Origin: an uncultured Sphingomonas sp.
GTDB lineage: Bacteria > Pseudomonadota > Alphaproteobacteria > Sphingomonadales > Sphingomonadaceae
Direction: 5' to 3'
Length of the DNA stretch: 64,000 bases
NCBI RefSeq assembly: GCF_936927845.1
Contig: NZ_CAKZHV010000058.1
Coordinates: 62,001-126,000 of the forward strand
In this document: positions 42,525 through 50,005 of the stretch, in pieces
Position numbering within the stretch: the stretch's first letter is position 1
Layout of the letters: the number at the start of each line of letters is the position of its first letter
Program-made: the position numbers and the translations under genes
The notes under the pieces: generated by a model
What the model saw: the letters and a program-made list of their open reading frames with translations, nothing else
What the model was told of the DNA's origin: nothing
The model's database searches: none

Positions 42525-43115
42525 TCAGGCGGGCAGCACGCCGCGGTCGCGCAGGTAGCCCAGAACGGGAAGCAGCGGCATGCCGAGCACGGTGAACTGG
42601 CTCCCCTCGATGCGGCTGAACAGTTGCGCGCCCGGTCCCTCGATCCGGTAGCAGCCGACGCAGCCCGCGATCGCCGGCCATTCGGCATCGAGATAGACGT
42701 CGACGAACGCGTCGGACAGCGGCCGCACGAACATGCGCGCCGCCTCGACGTGGCGCCACACGGGTCGGCCGCTCTCCGCGATCACCGCCGCGCTGACGAG
42801 ATCGTGACGCTTGCCCGACATGCGCAGCAGGTGGTCGCGCGCGTCGTCGCGATCACGCGGCTTGTCGAGGATCGTGCCGTCGTCGAGCACCGCCAGCGAG
42901 TCCGAGCCGAGCACGAGCTGGCCCAGATGACGCGCGGATACTTTCAATGCCTTCAACTCGGCGAGCGCGTCGGCGACGTCGCGCGGCGGTCGCCCCGTCA
43001 TCGCCGCTTTCAGGGCAGCCTCATCGGCGTGCGCGGGTTCGGCGATGAAGGGGACACCCGCCGCCGACAGCATGGCGGTGCGCGAGGCCGATTGCGAGGC
43101 AAGGATAATGGTCAA
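42525..43115 (-). CDS. maf: Maf-family nucleotide pyrophosphatase
   Basis: 196 residues: N-terminal ILASQSASRTAMLSAAGVPF (SxSxRR-type motif), VLGSDSLAVLDDG, the KPRDRDDARDHLLRMSGKRHDLVSA block, and CVGCYRIEGPGAQLFSRIEGSQFTVLGMPLLPVL. Maf proteins hydrolyse non-canonical nucleoside triphosphates such as dTTP/UTP or m7GTP analogues and are linked to septum control. It lies 39 bp after the DUF299 gene on the same strand. Confidence 0.93.
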   Translation of the reverse strand: MTIILASQSASRTAMLSAAGVPFIAEPAHADEAALKAAMTGRPPRDVADALAELKALKVSARHLGQLVLGSDSLAVLDDGTILDKPRDRDDARDHLLRMSGKRHDLVSAAVIAESGRPVWRHVEAARMFVRPLSDAFVDVYLDAEWPAIAGCVGCYRIEGPGAQLFSRIEGSQFTVLGMPLLPVLGYLRDRGVLPA

Positions 43116-43154
43116 GGGAACATGCTCATGATGATGACAAGGTCGCGCCTGCGG

Positions 43155-43985
43155 TCAGTCGCGCGGGCCGACGGCACCGCCGCGACGCTCGTTGCACAGG
43201 GAAATGATCGCCGCGGCGGTTTCTTCAATCGAACGACGCGTCACATCGATCACCGGCCAGCCGTTGTCGGCGAACATCCGGCGCGCAAACGCGATCTCGC
43301 GCGCGACCGCGTCGCTGTTGACGTAATCGGTCTCGGGCGTCTGATTGAGCGACAGCAGGCGGTTGCGGCGGATCGCGATCAGCCGGTCGGCACTGGTGGT
43401 GAGCCCGACGACGAGCGGATTCTTGAGCTGGTAGAGGAGCGGCGGCGGCGGGCTTTCCACCACCACGGGGATGTTCGCGGTCTTGTAGCCGCGGTTGGCG
43501 AGATAGATCGAGGTCGGCGTCTTCGACGAGCGGCTGACACCCGCGAGCACGATGTCGGCCTCCTCCCATTCCTCCCACGCGATGCCGTCGTCGTGCGCGA
43601 TGGTGAACTGGATCGCGTCAACGCGCGCGAAATACGCGGCGTCGAGCACGTGCTGGCGGCCGGGACGTGCCTTAGCCTGTTGCCCGAGCAAACCCGACAG
43701 CGCGTCGTTCACCGGGTCGAGCGGGGCGACCATCGGCAGGCCGAGCGCGCGGCAGCGGCTTTCCAGCGCGCGGCGCGTTTGCGGATTGACCAGCGTGAAG
43801 ATGACTAGGCCGGGGTTCTGCGCGATCTCCTGCAGGATGCGGTCGAGATGCGCTTCGGTGCGGACCATCGGCCAGAAATGCCGCACCGTCTCGACATCGT
43901 CGTACTGCGCCAGCGCCGCCTTGGCGATGTTCTCCAGCGTCTCGCCGGTTGAATCCGACAGCAGGTGCAGGTGAAGCCGGACCAT
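43155..43985 (-). CDS. DUF299 bifunctional kinase/pyrophosphorylase (PPDK/PEP synthase regulator)
   Basis: 276 residues. MVRLHLHLLSDSTGETLENIAKAALAQ opens the family pattern; the P-loop-like DIVLAGVSRSSKTPTSIYLANRG and the IAFARRMFADNGWPVIDVTRRSIEETAA end are diagnostic. These enzymes phosphorylate and dephosphorylate a threonine of pyruvate phosphate dikinase or PEP synthase; which target is present is unknown. It flanks the origin gap on the left; the Rickettsia RP001/Caulobacter origin neighbour belongs to this family. Confidence 0.92.
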   Translation of the reverse strand: MVRLHLHLLSDSTGETLENIAKAALAQYDDVETVRHFWPMVRTEAHLDRILQEIAQNPGLVIFTLVNPQTRRALESRCRALGLPMVAPLDPVNDALSGLLGQQAKARPGRQHVLDAAYFARVDAIQFTIAHDDGIAWEEWEEADIVLAGVSRSSKTPTSIYLANRGYKTANIPVVVESPPPPLLYQLKNPLVVGLTTSADRLIAIRRNRLLSLNQTPETDYVNSDAVAREIAFARRMFADNGWPVIDVTRRSIEETAAAIISLCNERRGGAVGPRD

Positions 43986-44006
43986 GCGGGCGTTTCAGGA
44001 TCGATC

Positions 44007-44015
44007 TGTGGACAA
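44007..44015 (-). promoter_or_regulatory. DnaA-box-like site 1
   Basis: TGTGGACAA on the plus strand, i.e. TTGTCCACA on the minus strand, one mismatch from TTATCCACA. Confidence 0.6.
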
Positions 44016-44068
44016 CATGGGGACGAGGGCTAGCGTAACTCGGCCGACCCGCCAAGCCGGCTGCGGGG

Positions 44069-44077
44069 CGTGGATAA
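44069..44077 (-). promoter_or_regulatory. DnaA-box-like site 2
   Basis: CGTGGATAA on the plus strand, i.e. TTATCCACG on the minus strand, one mismatch at the last base. Confidence 0.6.
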
Positions 44078-44085
44078 CGCGACAC

Positions 44086-44094
44086 TTGTCCACA
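44086..44094 (+). promoter_or_regulatory. DnaA-box-like site 3
   Basis: TTGTCCACA on the plus strand, one mismatch from TTATCCACA; identical to site 1 in the opposite orientation. Confidence 0.6.
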
Positions 44095-44116
44095 ATCCCG
44101 CCAACGCCCGCCCGAT

Positions 44117-44125
44117 TTATCCACA
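44117..44125 (+). promoter_or_regulatory. DnaA box (perfect)
   Basis: TTATCCACA, the exact consensus, in the centre of the candidate origin and just before the GANTC cluster. Confidence 0.75.
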
Positions 44126-44131
44126 GGGTGT

Positions 44132-44266
44132 GAGTCGTGGTGGCGATTGAATCGAATCCCGGCGGAATCGCAGGGTCGCACGAGTCAATCTGTTGGCATT
44201 AAGTGTGCGAACGCATAATCCCCGGCGCCCACACGCCAACAACATCAACAACCTCATTTTAGACTC
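44132..44266. promoter_or_regulatory. cluster of six GANTC (CcrM methylation) sites
   Basis: GAGTC at 44132, GAATC at 44149, 44154 and 44165, GAGTC at 44182 and GACTC at 44262. CcrM methylates GANTC in alphaproteobacteria and methylation of origin sites reports replication state in Caulobacter. Six in 135 bp is dense for GC-rich DNA, where chance gives far fewer. Confidence 0.6.
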
Positions 44267-44290
44267 TTCTATTGAAGAAGGAGTGCCCGA

Positions 44291-45313
44291 TTGTCCGGCT
44301 CCAAGCCCCTGCTCGCGGTTCTGAAAGGCGAGATGCGCACGCGTCCGCCGGTTTGGCTGATGCGTCAGGCCGGGCGTTACCTGCCCGAGTATCGCGCGCT
44401 TCGGGCCGAGAAGGGCGGGTTCCTGGCACTCGCAACCGATCCGCAAGCCGCGGCCGAAGTGACGGTGCAGCCGATCCGGCGTTTCGGGTTCGACGGCGCG
44501 ATCCTGTTCTCCGACATCCTGATGGTGCCGTGGGCGCTGGGGCAAGACCTGACCTTCGGGGTCGGGGAAGGACCGCGGCTCGCGCCGGCGCTGGTCGAGG
44601 CCGAGCTCGACGCGCTGGTGCCCGACCTCACCCGGCTCGATCCGGTCTACGCGACGGTCGAGCGCGTGGCGGCGATGCTGCCAGCGGAGACGACGTTCCT
44701 GGGGTTCGCCGGATCGCCGTGGACGGTCGCGACGTACATGGTGGCGGGCGCAGGGTCGAAGGACCAAGGGGCGACGCGGATGCTGGCGTATCGCGACCCG
44801 GCGCGGTTCGGTGCGATCATCGAGCGCGTCGTCGCGCTGACGGTGGAATATCTGTCGCGCCAGATCGCGGCGGGTGTGGAGGCGGTGCAGCTGTTCGACA
44901 GCTGGGCGGGGTCGCTCAGCCCGGCGCAGTTCGAGCGCTGGGTGATCGCACCCAATCGCGCGATCGTCGATGCGTTGCGGGCGCGGCATCCGGGCGTTCC
45001 GATCATCGGCTTCCCCAAGGGCGCGGGCGCGAAGCTTCCCGATTATGCCGCCGGGGTCGCGCCCGACGCGATCGGGCTGGACGAGACGGTCGACCCGGCG
45101 TGGGCGAACCGCGTGCTGCCCGCGGGGATGCCAGTGCAGGGCAATCTCGATCCGCTGCTGCTCGAAGCCGGCGGGCCTGCGCTGGTGGACGGCGTGCACG
45201 CGATCCTTTCGTCGCTCGCCGGGCGGCCGCACGTGTTCAATCTGGGGCATGGCATCGGGCAGCACACGCCGATCGCCAATGTCGAACGGCTGCTCGCCGT
45301 GGTAAGGGGTTAA
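44291..45313 (+). CDS. hemE: uroporphyrinogen decarboxylase
   Basis: 340 residues from a TTG start, eight bases after AAGAAGGAG. It shows the signature RTRPPVWLMRQAGRYLPEYRALR (substrate Arg and the PxWxMRQAGR block), ILFSDILMVPWALGQDL with the catalytic Asp, FAGSPWTVATYMVAG, and NLGHGIGQHTP with the late His. It decarboxylates uroporphyrinogen III to coproporphyrinogen III. It borders the candidate origin; in Caulobacter hemE transcription runs out of the origin. hemJ follows after 3 bp. Confidence 0.95.
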   Translation: MSGSKPLLAVLKGEMRTRPPVWLMRQAGRYLPEYRALRAEKGGFLALATDPQAAAEVTVQPIRRFGFDGAILFSDILMVPWALGQDLTFGVGEGPRLAPALVEAELDALVPDLTRLDPVYATVERVAAMLPAETTFLGFAGSPWTVATYMVAGAGSKDQGATRMLAYRDPARFGAIIERVVALTVEYLSRQIAAGVEAVQLFDSWAGSLSPAQFERWVIAPNRAIVDALRARHPGVPIIGFPKGAGAKLPDYAAGVAPDAIGLDETVDPAWANRVLPAGMPVQGNLDPLLLEAGGPALVDGVHAILSSLAGRPHVFNLGHGIGQHTPIANVERLLAVVRG

Positions 45314-45316
45314 GCC

Positions 45317-45775
45317 ATGGAACCGGGTTTTCTGGGCGCGACCTATCTGTGGGTCAAAGCGGCACATCTGATCTTCGTGATCTTCTGGATGGCGGGGCTG
45401 TTCATGCTGCCGCGCTACTTGGTGTACCATCAGGAGGAGCTGGCGGACGCGACCGAGGCGGCGCGCTGGACCGAGCGCGAGAACAAGCTTCGCAGCATCA
45501 TCCTAACGCCCGCGATGGTGTTGGTGTGGGTGCTGGGCATCCTGCTGGCGATCAACGCCGGGCTGCTCGCGGGGATGCCGGGGCTCGGCTGGCTCCATGC
45601 CAAGCTGCTGATCGTGGTGCTGTTGTCGGGCTATCACGGCTGGGCGGTCGGATATGCCAAGAAGCTGGCGCGCGGCCGTGCGGGCGTGTCGAACAAGGCG
45701 CTCAGGATGATGAACGAGATACCCGCGCTCGCCGTCACGCTGATCGTCATCCTGGTGATCGTGAAGCCGTTCTGA
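45317..45775 (+). CDS. hemJ: protoporphyrinogen oxidase HemJ
   Basis: 152 residues with about four membrane helices: YLWVKAAHLIFVIFWMAGLFMLPRYLVYH (family His and Arg), ENKLRSIILTPAMVLVWVLGILL, GLGWLHAKLLIVVLLSGYHGWAVGYAKKL and LAVTLIVILVIVKPF. HemJ oxidises protoporphyrinogen IX in the inner membrane in bacteria lacking HemG/HemY. Pairing with hemE gives a small haem operon at the origin. Confidence 0.93.
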   Translation: MEPGFLGATYLWVKAAHLIFVIFWMAGLFMLPRYLVYHQEELADATEAARWTERENKLRSIILTPAMVLVWVLGILLAINAGLLAGMPGLGWLHAKLLIVVLLSGYHGWAVGYAKKLARGRAGVSNKALRMMNEIPALAVTLIVILVIVKPF

Positions 45776-45972
45776 TCCGACGCCGGTCCGGTCGCACAGA
45801 TGCGCGGGCGAGCCTCGCGCGCTTGACTTGGCTATGCGCCAATCCTAGGTCGCAGGCACGGTAGAGGCGCGTCCGCGCCCCGCCGCCTCCTTCCAGCGTT
45901 TCCGCCAGCGACTTCTCCTTTTCGCCGGAACCGGCTTTTCCCTGTTTACCCGATCACATCGGACCGACGACC
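45776..45972 (+). promoter_or_regulatory. rho leader region
   Basis: 197 bp without a gene. A TTGACT at 45823-45828 could be a -35 element, with a poor -10 (TAGGTC, 17 bases later); this would leave a leader of over 100 bases. rho is autoregulated in several bacteria through its leader; nothing here proves it. Confidence 0.25.
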
Positions 45973-47229
45973 ATGCACCTGAAAGATTTGAAGAAGAAGG
46001 CTCCTGCCGAGCTGGTCCAACTGGCCGAAGAGCTGGGCGTTGAGGGCGCCTCGACCTTGCGCAAGCAGGACCTGATGTTCGCGATCCTGAAGGTTCAGGC
46101 GGAAAATGGCGAGCAGATCATGGGCGAGGGCACGATCGAGGTGCTCGCCGACGGGTTCGGTTTCCTGCGCTCGGCACAGGCGAATTACCTTGCTGGCCCC
46201 GATGACATCTACGTCAGCCCGAACCAGGTCCGTAAGCACGGGCTGCGCACCGGCGACACGGTCGAAGGCGAGATCCGCGGGCCGAAGGACGGCGAGCGCT
46301 ACTTCGCGCTGGTGAAGATCACGCAGGTCAATTTCGAGGACCCTGAGCGCGTGCGCCAGCGGGTGAACTTCGACAATCTCACCCCGCTCTATCCCGAAGA
46401 GCGATTGAAGCTCGAGATCGAGGACCCGACGATCAAGGACAAGTCGGGCCGCGTGCTCGACGTGGTGGCGCCGCTCGGCAAGGGGCAGCGCTGCCTGATC
46501 GTCGCGCCGCCGCGCGTCGGCAAGACGATCATGATGCAGAACATCGCACGCGCGATCTCGGTCAACCACCCCGAGGTGTTCCTGCTCGTGCTGCTGATCG
46601 ACGAGCGGCCCGAGGAAGTCACCGACATGCAGCGCACGGTGAACGGCGAGGTCGTGTCGTCGACCTTCGACGAGCCGGCGACGCGCCACGTCCAGGTCGC
46701 CGAGATGGTGATCGAGAAGGCGAAGCGCCTGGTCGAGCACAAGAAGGATGTCGTCATCCTGCTCGACAACATCACGCGCCTGGGCCGCGCCTACAACACG
46801 GTGGTGCCGAGCTCGGGCAAGGTGCTGACGGGCGGTGTCGACGCCAACGCGCTGCAGCGGCCCAAGCGCTTCTTCGGCGCGGCGCGCAACATCGAGGAAG
46901 GCGGCAGCCTCACCATCATCTCGACCTCGCTGATCGACACCGGCAGCCGGATGGACGAGGTGATCTTCGAGGAGTTCAAGGGCACCGGCAACGCCGAGAT
47001 CGTGCTCGACCGCAAGGTGGCGGACAAGCGCATCTTCCCCGCGATCGACGTCGGCAAATCGGGCACGCGCAAGGAAGAGCTGCTGGTCGACAAGGGGCAG
47101 CTCAGCAAGATGTGGGTGCTGCGCCGCATCCTGATGCAGATGGGCACCGTTGACGCGATGGAGTTCCTGCTCGGCAAGATGAAGGATTCGAAGACCAACG
47201 CCGATTTCTTCGACAGCATGAATCAGTAA
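45973..47229 (+). CDS. rho: transcription termination factor Rho
   Basis: 418 residues. N-terminal helical domain (MHLKDLKKKAPAELVQLAEELGVEGASTLRKQDL), the cold-shock-like RNA site (GFGFLRSAQANYLAGPDDIYVS), then the RecA-type motor: LGKGQRCLIVAPPRVGKT (Walker A), VFLLVLLIDERPEEVTDM (Walker B region), Q-loop and R-loop with SGKVLTGGVDANALQRPKRFFGAARN. No insertion domain. It ends factor-dependent transcripts. Single gene. Confidence 0.96.
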   Translation: MHLKDLKKKAPAELVQLAEELGVEGASTLRKQDLMFAILKVQAENGEQIMGEGTIEVLADGFGFLRSAQANYLAGPDDIYVSPNQVRKHGLRTGDTVEGEIRGPKDGERYFALVKITQVNFEDPERVRQRVNFDNLTPLYPEERLKLEIEDPTIKDKSGRVLDVVAPLGKGQRCLIVAPPRVGKTIMMQNIARAISVNHPEVFLLVLLIDERPEEVTDMQRTVNGEVVSSTFDEPATRHVQVAEMVIEKAKRLVEHKKDVVILLDNITRLGRAYNTVVPSSGKVLTGGVDANALQRPKRFFGAARNIEEGGSLTIISTSLIDTGSRMDEVIFEEFKGTGNAEIVLDRKVADKRIFPAIDVGKSGTRKEELLVDKGQLSKMWVLRRILMQMGTVDAMEFLLGKMKDSKTNADFFDSMNQ

Positions 47230-47280
47230 CCGAGTGCGGCCCGCGCCATGCTGGCGCAGGACTCGCACCGGTTCGGCCGG

Positions 47281-47304
47281 CGGGTGCGGCGTAGATCGCA
47301 CCCG
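47281..47304 (+). terminator. hairpin downstream of rho
   Basis: CGGGTGCG (47281-47288) pairs with CGCACCCG (47297-47304) across eight bases, 52 bp after the rho stop. No T-run. The rest of the 234-bp gap to the next gene shows no coding signal. Confidence 0.45.
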
Positions 47305-47463
47305 ACCGACGACGCGGGCCTCGCCCGCGGCGCACTCTCTTTCCCCCCTCCCCATTGTGTCGAACCATGTCCGGCGGATCACGCCGGCCGGCTGGTGCGT
47401 CTGACCCGCTTGGCGCGCGCGGCGGTTGCGCTATGACGCGGCCATGAACCGGGAGCTCGAAGC

Positions 47464-48171
47464 GTGATCCTCGCCACCATCCTCTCCGCCGCGGCCGTCG
47501 CCGGGCCGGGATCGCTGTCCGACATCTGGCAACATGTCGTCGCCGATTTCTCTAACCTGACTGAGCCTGCCGCGCTTGCGGCGTTCGGGCAGGTGCTGTT
47601 GATCGATCTGGTGCTGGCGGGCGACAATGCGATCGTGGTCGGCGCGCTGGCGGCGGGGCTGCCCGCGGCCGACCGGCGCAAGGTGATCGGGATCGGCATC
47701 GGTGCCGCGCTGGTGCTGCGTATCTTCTTTGCGCTGATCGTCACCTGGCTGATGGGGATCGTCGGGCTGATCTTCGCGGGTGGGCTGTTGCTGCTGTGGG
47801 TCAGCTGGAAGTTCTGGCGCGAGATCCGAGAGGGCGGCGCACACGAGGCCGACGAGCAGGCCGGTATCAAACCTGCCAAGAGCTTCGCCGCGGCGGCTTG
47901 GGCCGTCGCCGTTGCCGACGTGTCGATGAGCCTCGACAACGTGCTGGCGGTCGCAGGCGCGGCGCGCGAGCATCCGGGCATTCTCGTCATCGGGCTTCTG
48001 CTGTCGGTCGCGCTGATGGGACTGGCGGCGAACTTCATCGCGCGGATCATCAATCGCTACCGCTGGATCGCGTACATCGGCCTCGCCGTCATCGTCTTCG
48101 TCGCCGGCAAGATGATCTACGAGGGCTGGGCCGGGACCGCGGAGACGGCGGGGATCATCTCGCTGTTCTAA
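47464..48171 (+). CDS. TerC family integral membrane protein
   Basis: 235 residues, GTG start. Seven or so membrane helices with the TerC signature twice: LLIDLVLAGDNAIVVGALAAGL (residues about 43-65) and AVADVSMSLDNVLAVAGAARE (about 145-165), where the paired Asp-Asn motifs could bind metal. Relatives (YjbE, Alx, MntX-like) move manganese or handle metal stress. Substrate inferred only from the family. A His/Glu-rich cytosolic loop (EIREGGAHEADE) sits in the middle. Confidence 0.88.
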   Translation: MILATILSAAAVAGPGSLSDIWQHVVADFSNLTEPAALAAFGQVLLIDLVLAGDNAIVVGALAAGLPAADRRKVIGIGIGAALVLRIFFALIVTWLMGIVGLIFAGGLLLLWVSWKFWREIREGGAHEADEQAGIKPAKSFAAAAWAVAVADVSMSLDNVLAVAGAAREHPGILVIGLLLSVALMGLAANFIARIINRYRWIAYIGLAVIVFVAGKMIYEGWAGTAETAGIISLF

Positions 48172-48259
48172 GGCGTCGAGTGGATCGCCCGGGGTTCACG
48201 AGGCGTTCAATGCGACCGTGCCATTTCCTAGCATCCAGCAACCATTGGAGCGATCCAAC

Positions 48260-48865
48260 GTGAAAGCCTTTCTGCCGCTCGCCATGCTCGTCGCCGCCTC
48301 GGTGCCCGCCGCGGCGCAGACCGGCGACCTGGCGGCGGTCCAGCGCCATCTGTCGGCGGTCAACACCATGACCGCGGCATTCAGCCAGACCGATCGCAAT
48401 GGGCAGGTGCTGACCGGCACGCTGACGCTCAAGAAGCCGGGCAAGATCCGGTTCCAGTATCAGAAGGGCGTGCCGATCCTGATCGTCGGCGACGGAAAGG
48501 CGCTGACCTTTATCGATTATTCGGTGCGGCAGGTGCAGCGCTGGCCGATCGGCAATTCGCCGCTGGGCGTGCTGCTCGACCCGACCAAGGACCTGTCTCG
48601 CTTCGCCAAGGTGGTATCGAGCGGCGATCCACGCGTCGTCTCGGTCGACGGCTACGACGCCAGGCATCCTGAATATGGCCGCATCAATCTGGTGTTTGCT
48701 CGTGACGCGAGTGCGCCGGCGGGGTTGATGTTGCAGGGCTGGGTCCAGCTCGATGCGCAGGGCAATCGCACCACGATCCGATTGTCGAACCAGAAGTTCA
48801 ACCAGCCGGTGAGCGACGGAACGTTCCGCTGGAACGATCCGCGGAGGCAGAACCGCGCGGGCTGA
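48260..48865 (+). CDS. lolA: outer membrane lipoprotein carrier LolA
   Basis: 201 residues from a GTG at 48260, nine bases after TTGGAG; a frame start at 48218 lacks such a site. A signal peptide (VKAFLPLAMLVAASVPAAAQ) precedes the LolA half-barrel: VNTMTAAFSQTDRNGQVLTGTLTLKKPGKIRFQY, GKALTFIDYSVRQVQRWPIGNSPLGVLL, and the C-terminal strands. LolA ferries lipoproteins through the periplasm from LolCDE to the outer membrane. Confidence 0.92.
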   Translation: MKAFLPLAMLVAASVPAAAQTGDLAAVQRHLSAVNTMTAAFSQTDRNGQVLTGTLTLKKPGKIRFQYQKGVPILIVGDGKALTFIDYSVRQVQRWPIGNSPLGVLLDPTKDLSRFAKVVSSGDPRVVSVDGYDARHPEYGRINLVFARDASAPAGLMLQGWVQLDAQGNRTTIRLSNQKFNQPVSDGTFRWNDPRRQNRAG

Positions 48866-49222
48866 ACGGAACCCCACCCGTTCGTTCATCTGCGCGACAG
48901 GCTGGCGGGACTAAGTAAGGGTCCGCGGACGTGGGGCGTATCGGGGATTTTTCCCCCTGTTGCCCCGGACCTCCACGGTCCCGCCTGCGTGACGAACGAC
49001 AGGTCGGCCCTCGCTCCTTGCCCCCGGAGCGAGGGCCATTCTGCGACTGGGCCAAGAAACTGGCGCATGAGCACGGCCGGCGGGCCGCTAGGCCCGTCCG
49101 ACGATGTGGGCTCTGCCCACGGCAGCCCCTTTGAAGCAGCACGGCCGCGGGTAAGCGAGAGCCCGGTACGACCGCATTCCCTCCCCTTGGCAGCCCCTCC
49201 TCCGCGGCGCTACACGGCGCGC
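48866..49222. other. 357-bp intergenic region with strong hairpin
   Basis: No gene with coding support fits here; an in-frame extension of the exonuclease frame to 48989 looks non-coding (Pro/Ser/Arg jumble). It holds a perfect 12-bp inverted repeat at 49006-49037 and otherwise GC-rich sequence with a T-run at 48953-48957 (GGGGATTTTTCCCCC, itself a small palindrome). Confidence 0.5.
49006..49037. terminator. 12-bp stem hairpin after lolA
   Basis: GGCCCTCGCTCC (49006-49017) pairs perfectly with GGAGCGAGGGCC (49026-49037), loop TTGCCCCC. It lies 141 bp after lolA. It may be a terminator without a T-run or a piece of a palindromic repeat. Confidence 0.45.
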
Positions 49223-50005
49223 GTGAAGATCGTGTCCTGGAACATCAACTCGGTGCGGTTCCGCATCGACATTGTCGAGCAGTTCCTGCGTGAGGCCGTA
49301 CCCGACGTGCTGTGCTTGCAGGAAACCAAGGTGGTGGATGCCGACTTCCCGGCCGAGGCGTTCCGCGCGCTCGGCTATGACCATGTCATTCTCCATGGAC
49401 AGCGGATGCATCACGGCGTCGCGATCGTCGCGCGCGTGCCGGTGGTCGAGGATGACCGGCTCGATTGGCAGGCGAACAAGGAGGCCCGCCATCTGGGTGT
49501 GCGGCTGCCGAACGGTGTTCGAATTGAGAATGTCTACGTTCCCGCAGGCGGCGACGTGCCCGATCGCGACGTGAACCCGAAGTTTGGGCAGAAGCTGGAC
49601 TTCGTCGAGCGGATGACACGGTGGTCGCAAGCGCTCGACTGTCCGACGATCCTGACCGGCGACTTCAACATCGCCCCCCTGCCCGCCGACGTGTGGAGCC
49701 ACAAGGCGCTGTTGAAGGTCGTCAGCCACACGCCGATAGAGGTCGAGGCGCTCGACACGCTCAAGGCGTCGAACACGTGGGTCGATCTCGGGCGGCACTT
49801 CTACCCGGCGCCAGCGCGGCTGCACACGTGGTGGAGCTATCGCTCACCCGACTGGACCAAGAACGATCGCGGGCGGCGGCTCGATCACATGTGGGCAACC
49901 GCCGACGTGGCGGCGCAGGCGCGTTCGCACACGGTGTTCGAGGCTTGCCGCAGCTGGTTGAAGCCGAGCGACCATGTGCCGATCATGACCGAGTTCGACT
50001 GGTGA
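49223..50005 (+). CDS. xth: exodeoxyribonuclease III
   Basis: 260 residues from the GTG at 49223 (VKIVSWNINSVRFRI, the family N-terminus). ExoIII/AP endonuclease fold: CLQETKVVD (metal Glu), MHHGVAIVAR, ILTGDFNIAP (Asp, Asn), RRLDHMWA and SDHVPIMTEFDW (catalytic His at the end). It cuts abasic sites and trims 3' ends in base excision repair. GTGA overlap with ribA. Confidence 0.93.
   Translation: MKIVSWNINSVRFRIDIVEQFLREAVPDVLCLQETKVVDADFPAEAFRALGYDHVILHGQRMHHGVAIVARVPVVEDDRLDWQANKEARHLGVRLPNGVRIENVYVPAGGDVPDRDVNPKFGQKLDFVERMTRWSQALDCPTILTGDFNIAPLPADVWSHKALLKVVSHTPIEVEALDTLKASNTWVDLGRHFYPAPARLHTWWSYRSPDWTKNDRGRRLDHMWATADVAAQARSHTVFEACRSWLKPSDHVPIMTEFDW

Larger units (their letters stand above)
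43986..44290. other. candidate chromosomal replication origin (oriC)
   Basis: A 305-bp gap between the DUF299 gene and hemE, the same gene pair that borders the origin in Caulobacter and Rickettsia. It holds four DnaA-type boxes (44007, 44069, 44086, 44117), one of them the perfect TTATCCACA, then six GANTC sites in 135 bp (44132-44266), and an AT-rich patch at 44241-44280 (27 of 40 bases A/T) in an otherwise GC-rich region. Flanking genes are transcribed away on both sides. A single TTAA half site (44199) is visible but no full CtrA box. Confidence 0.75.
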
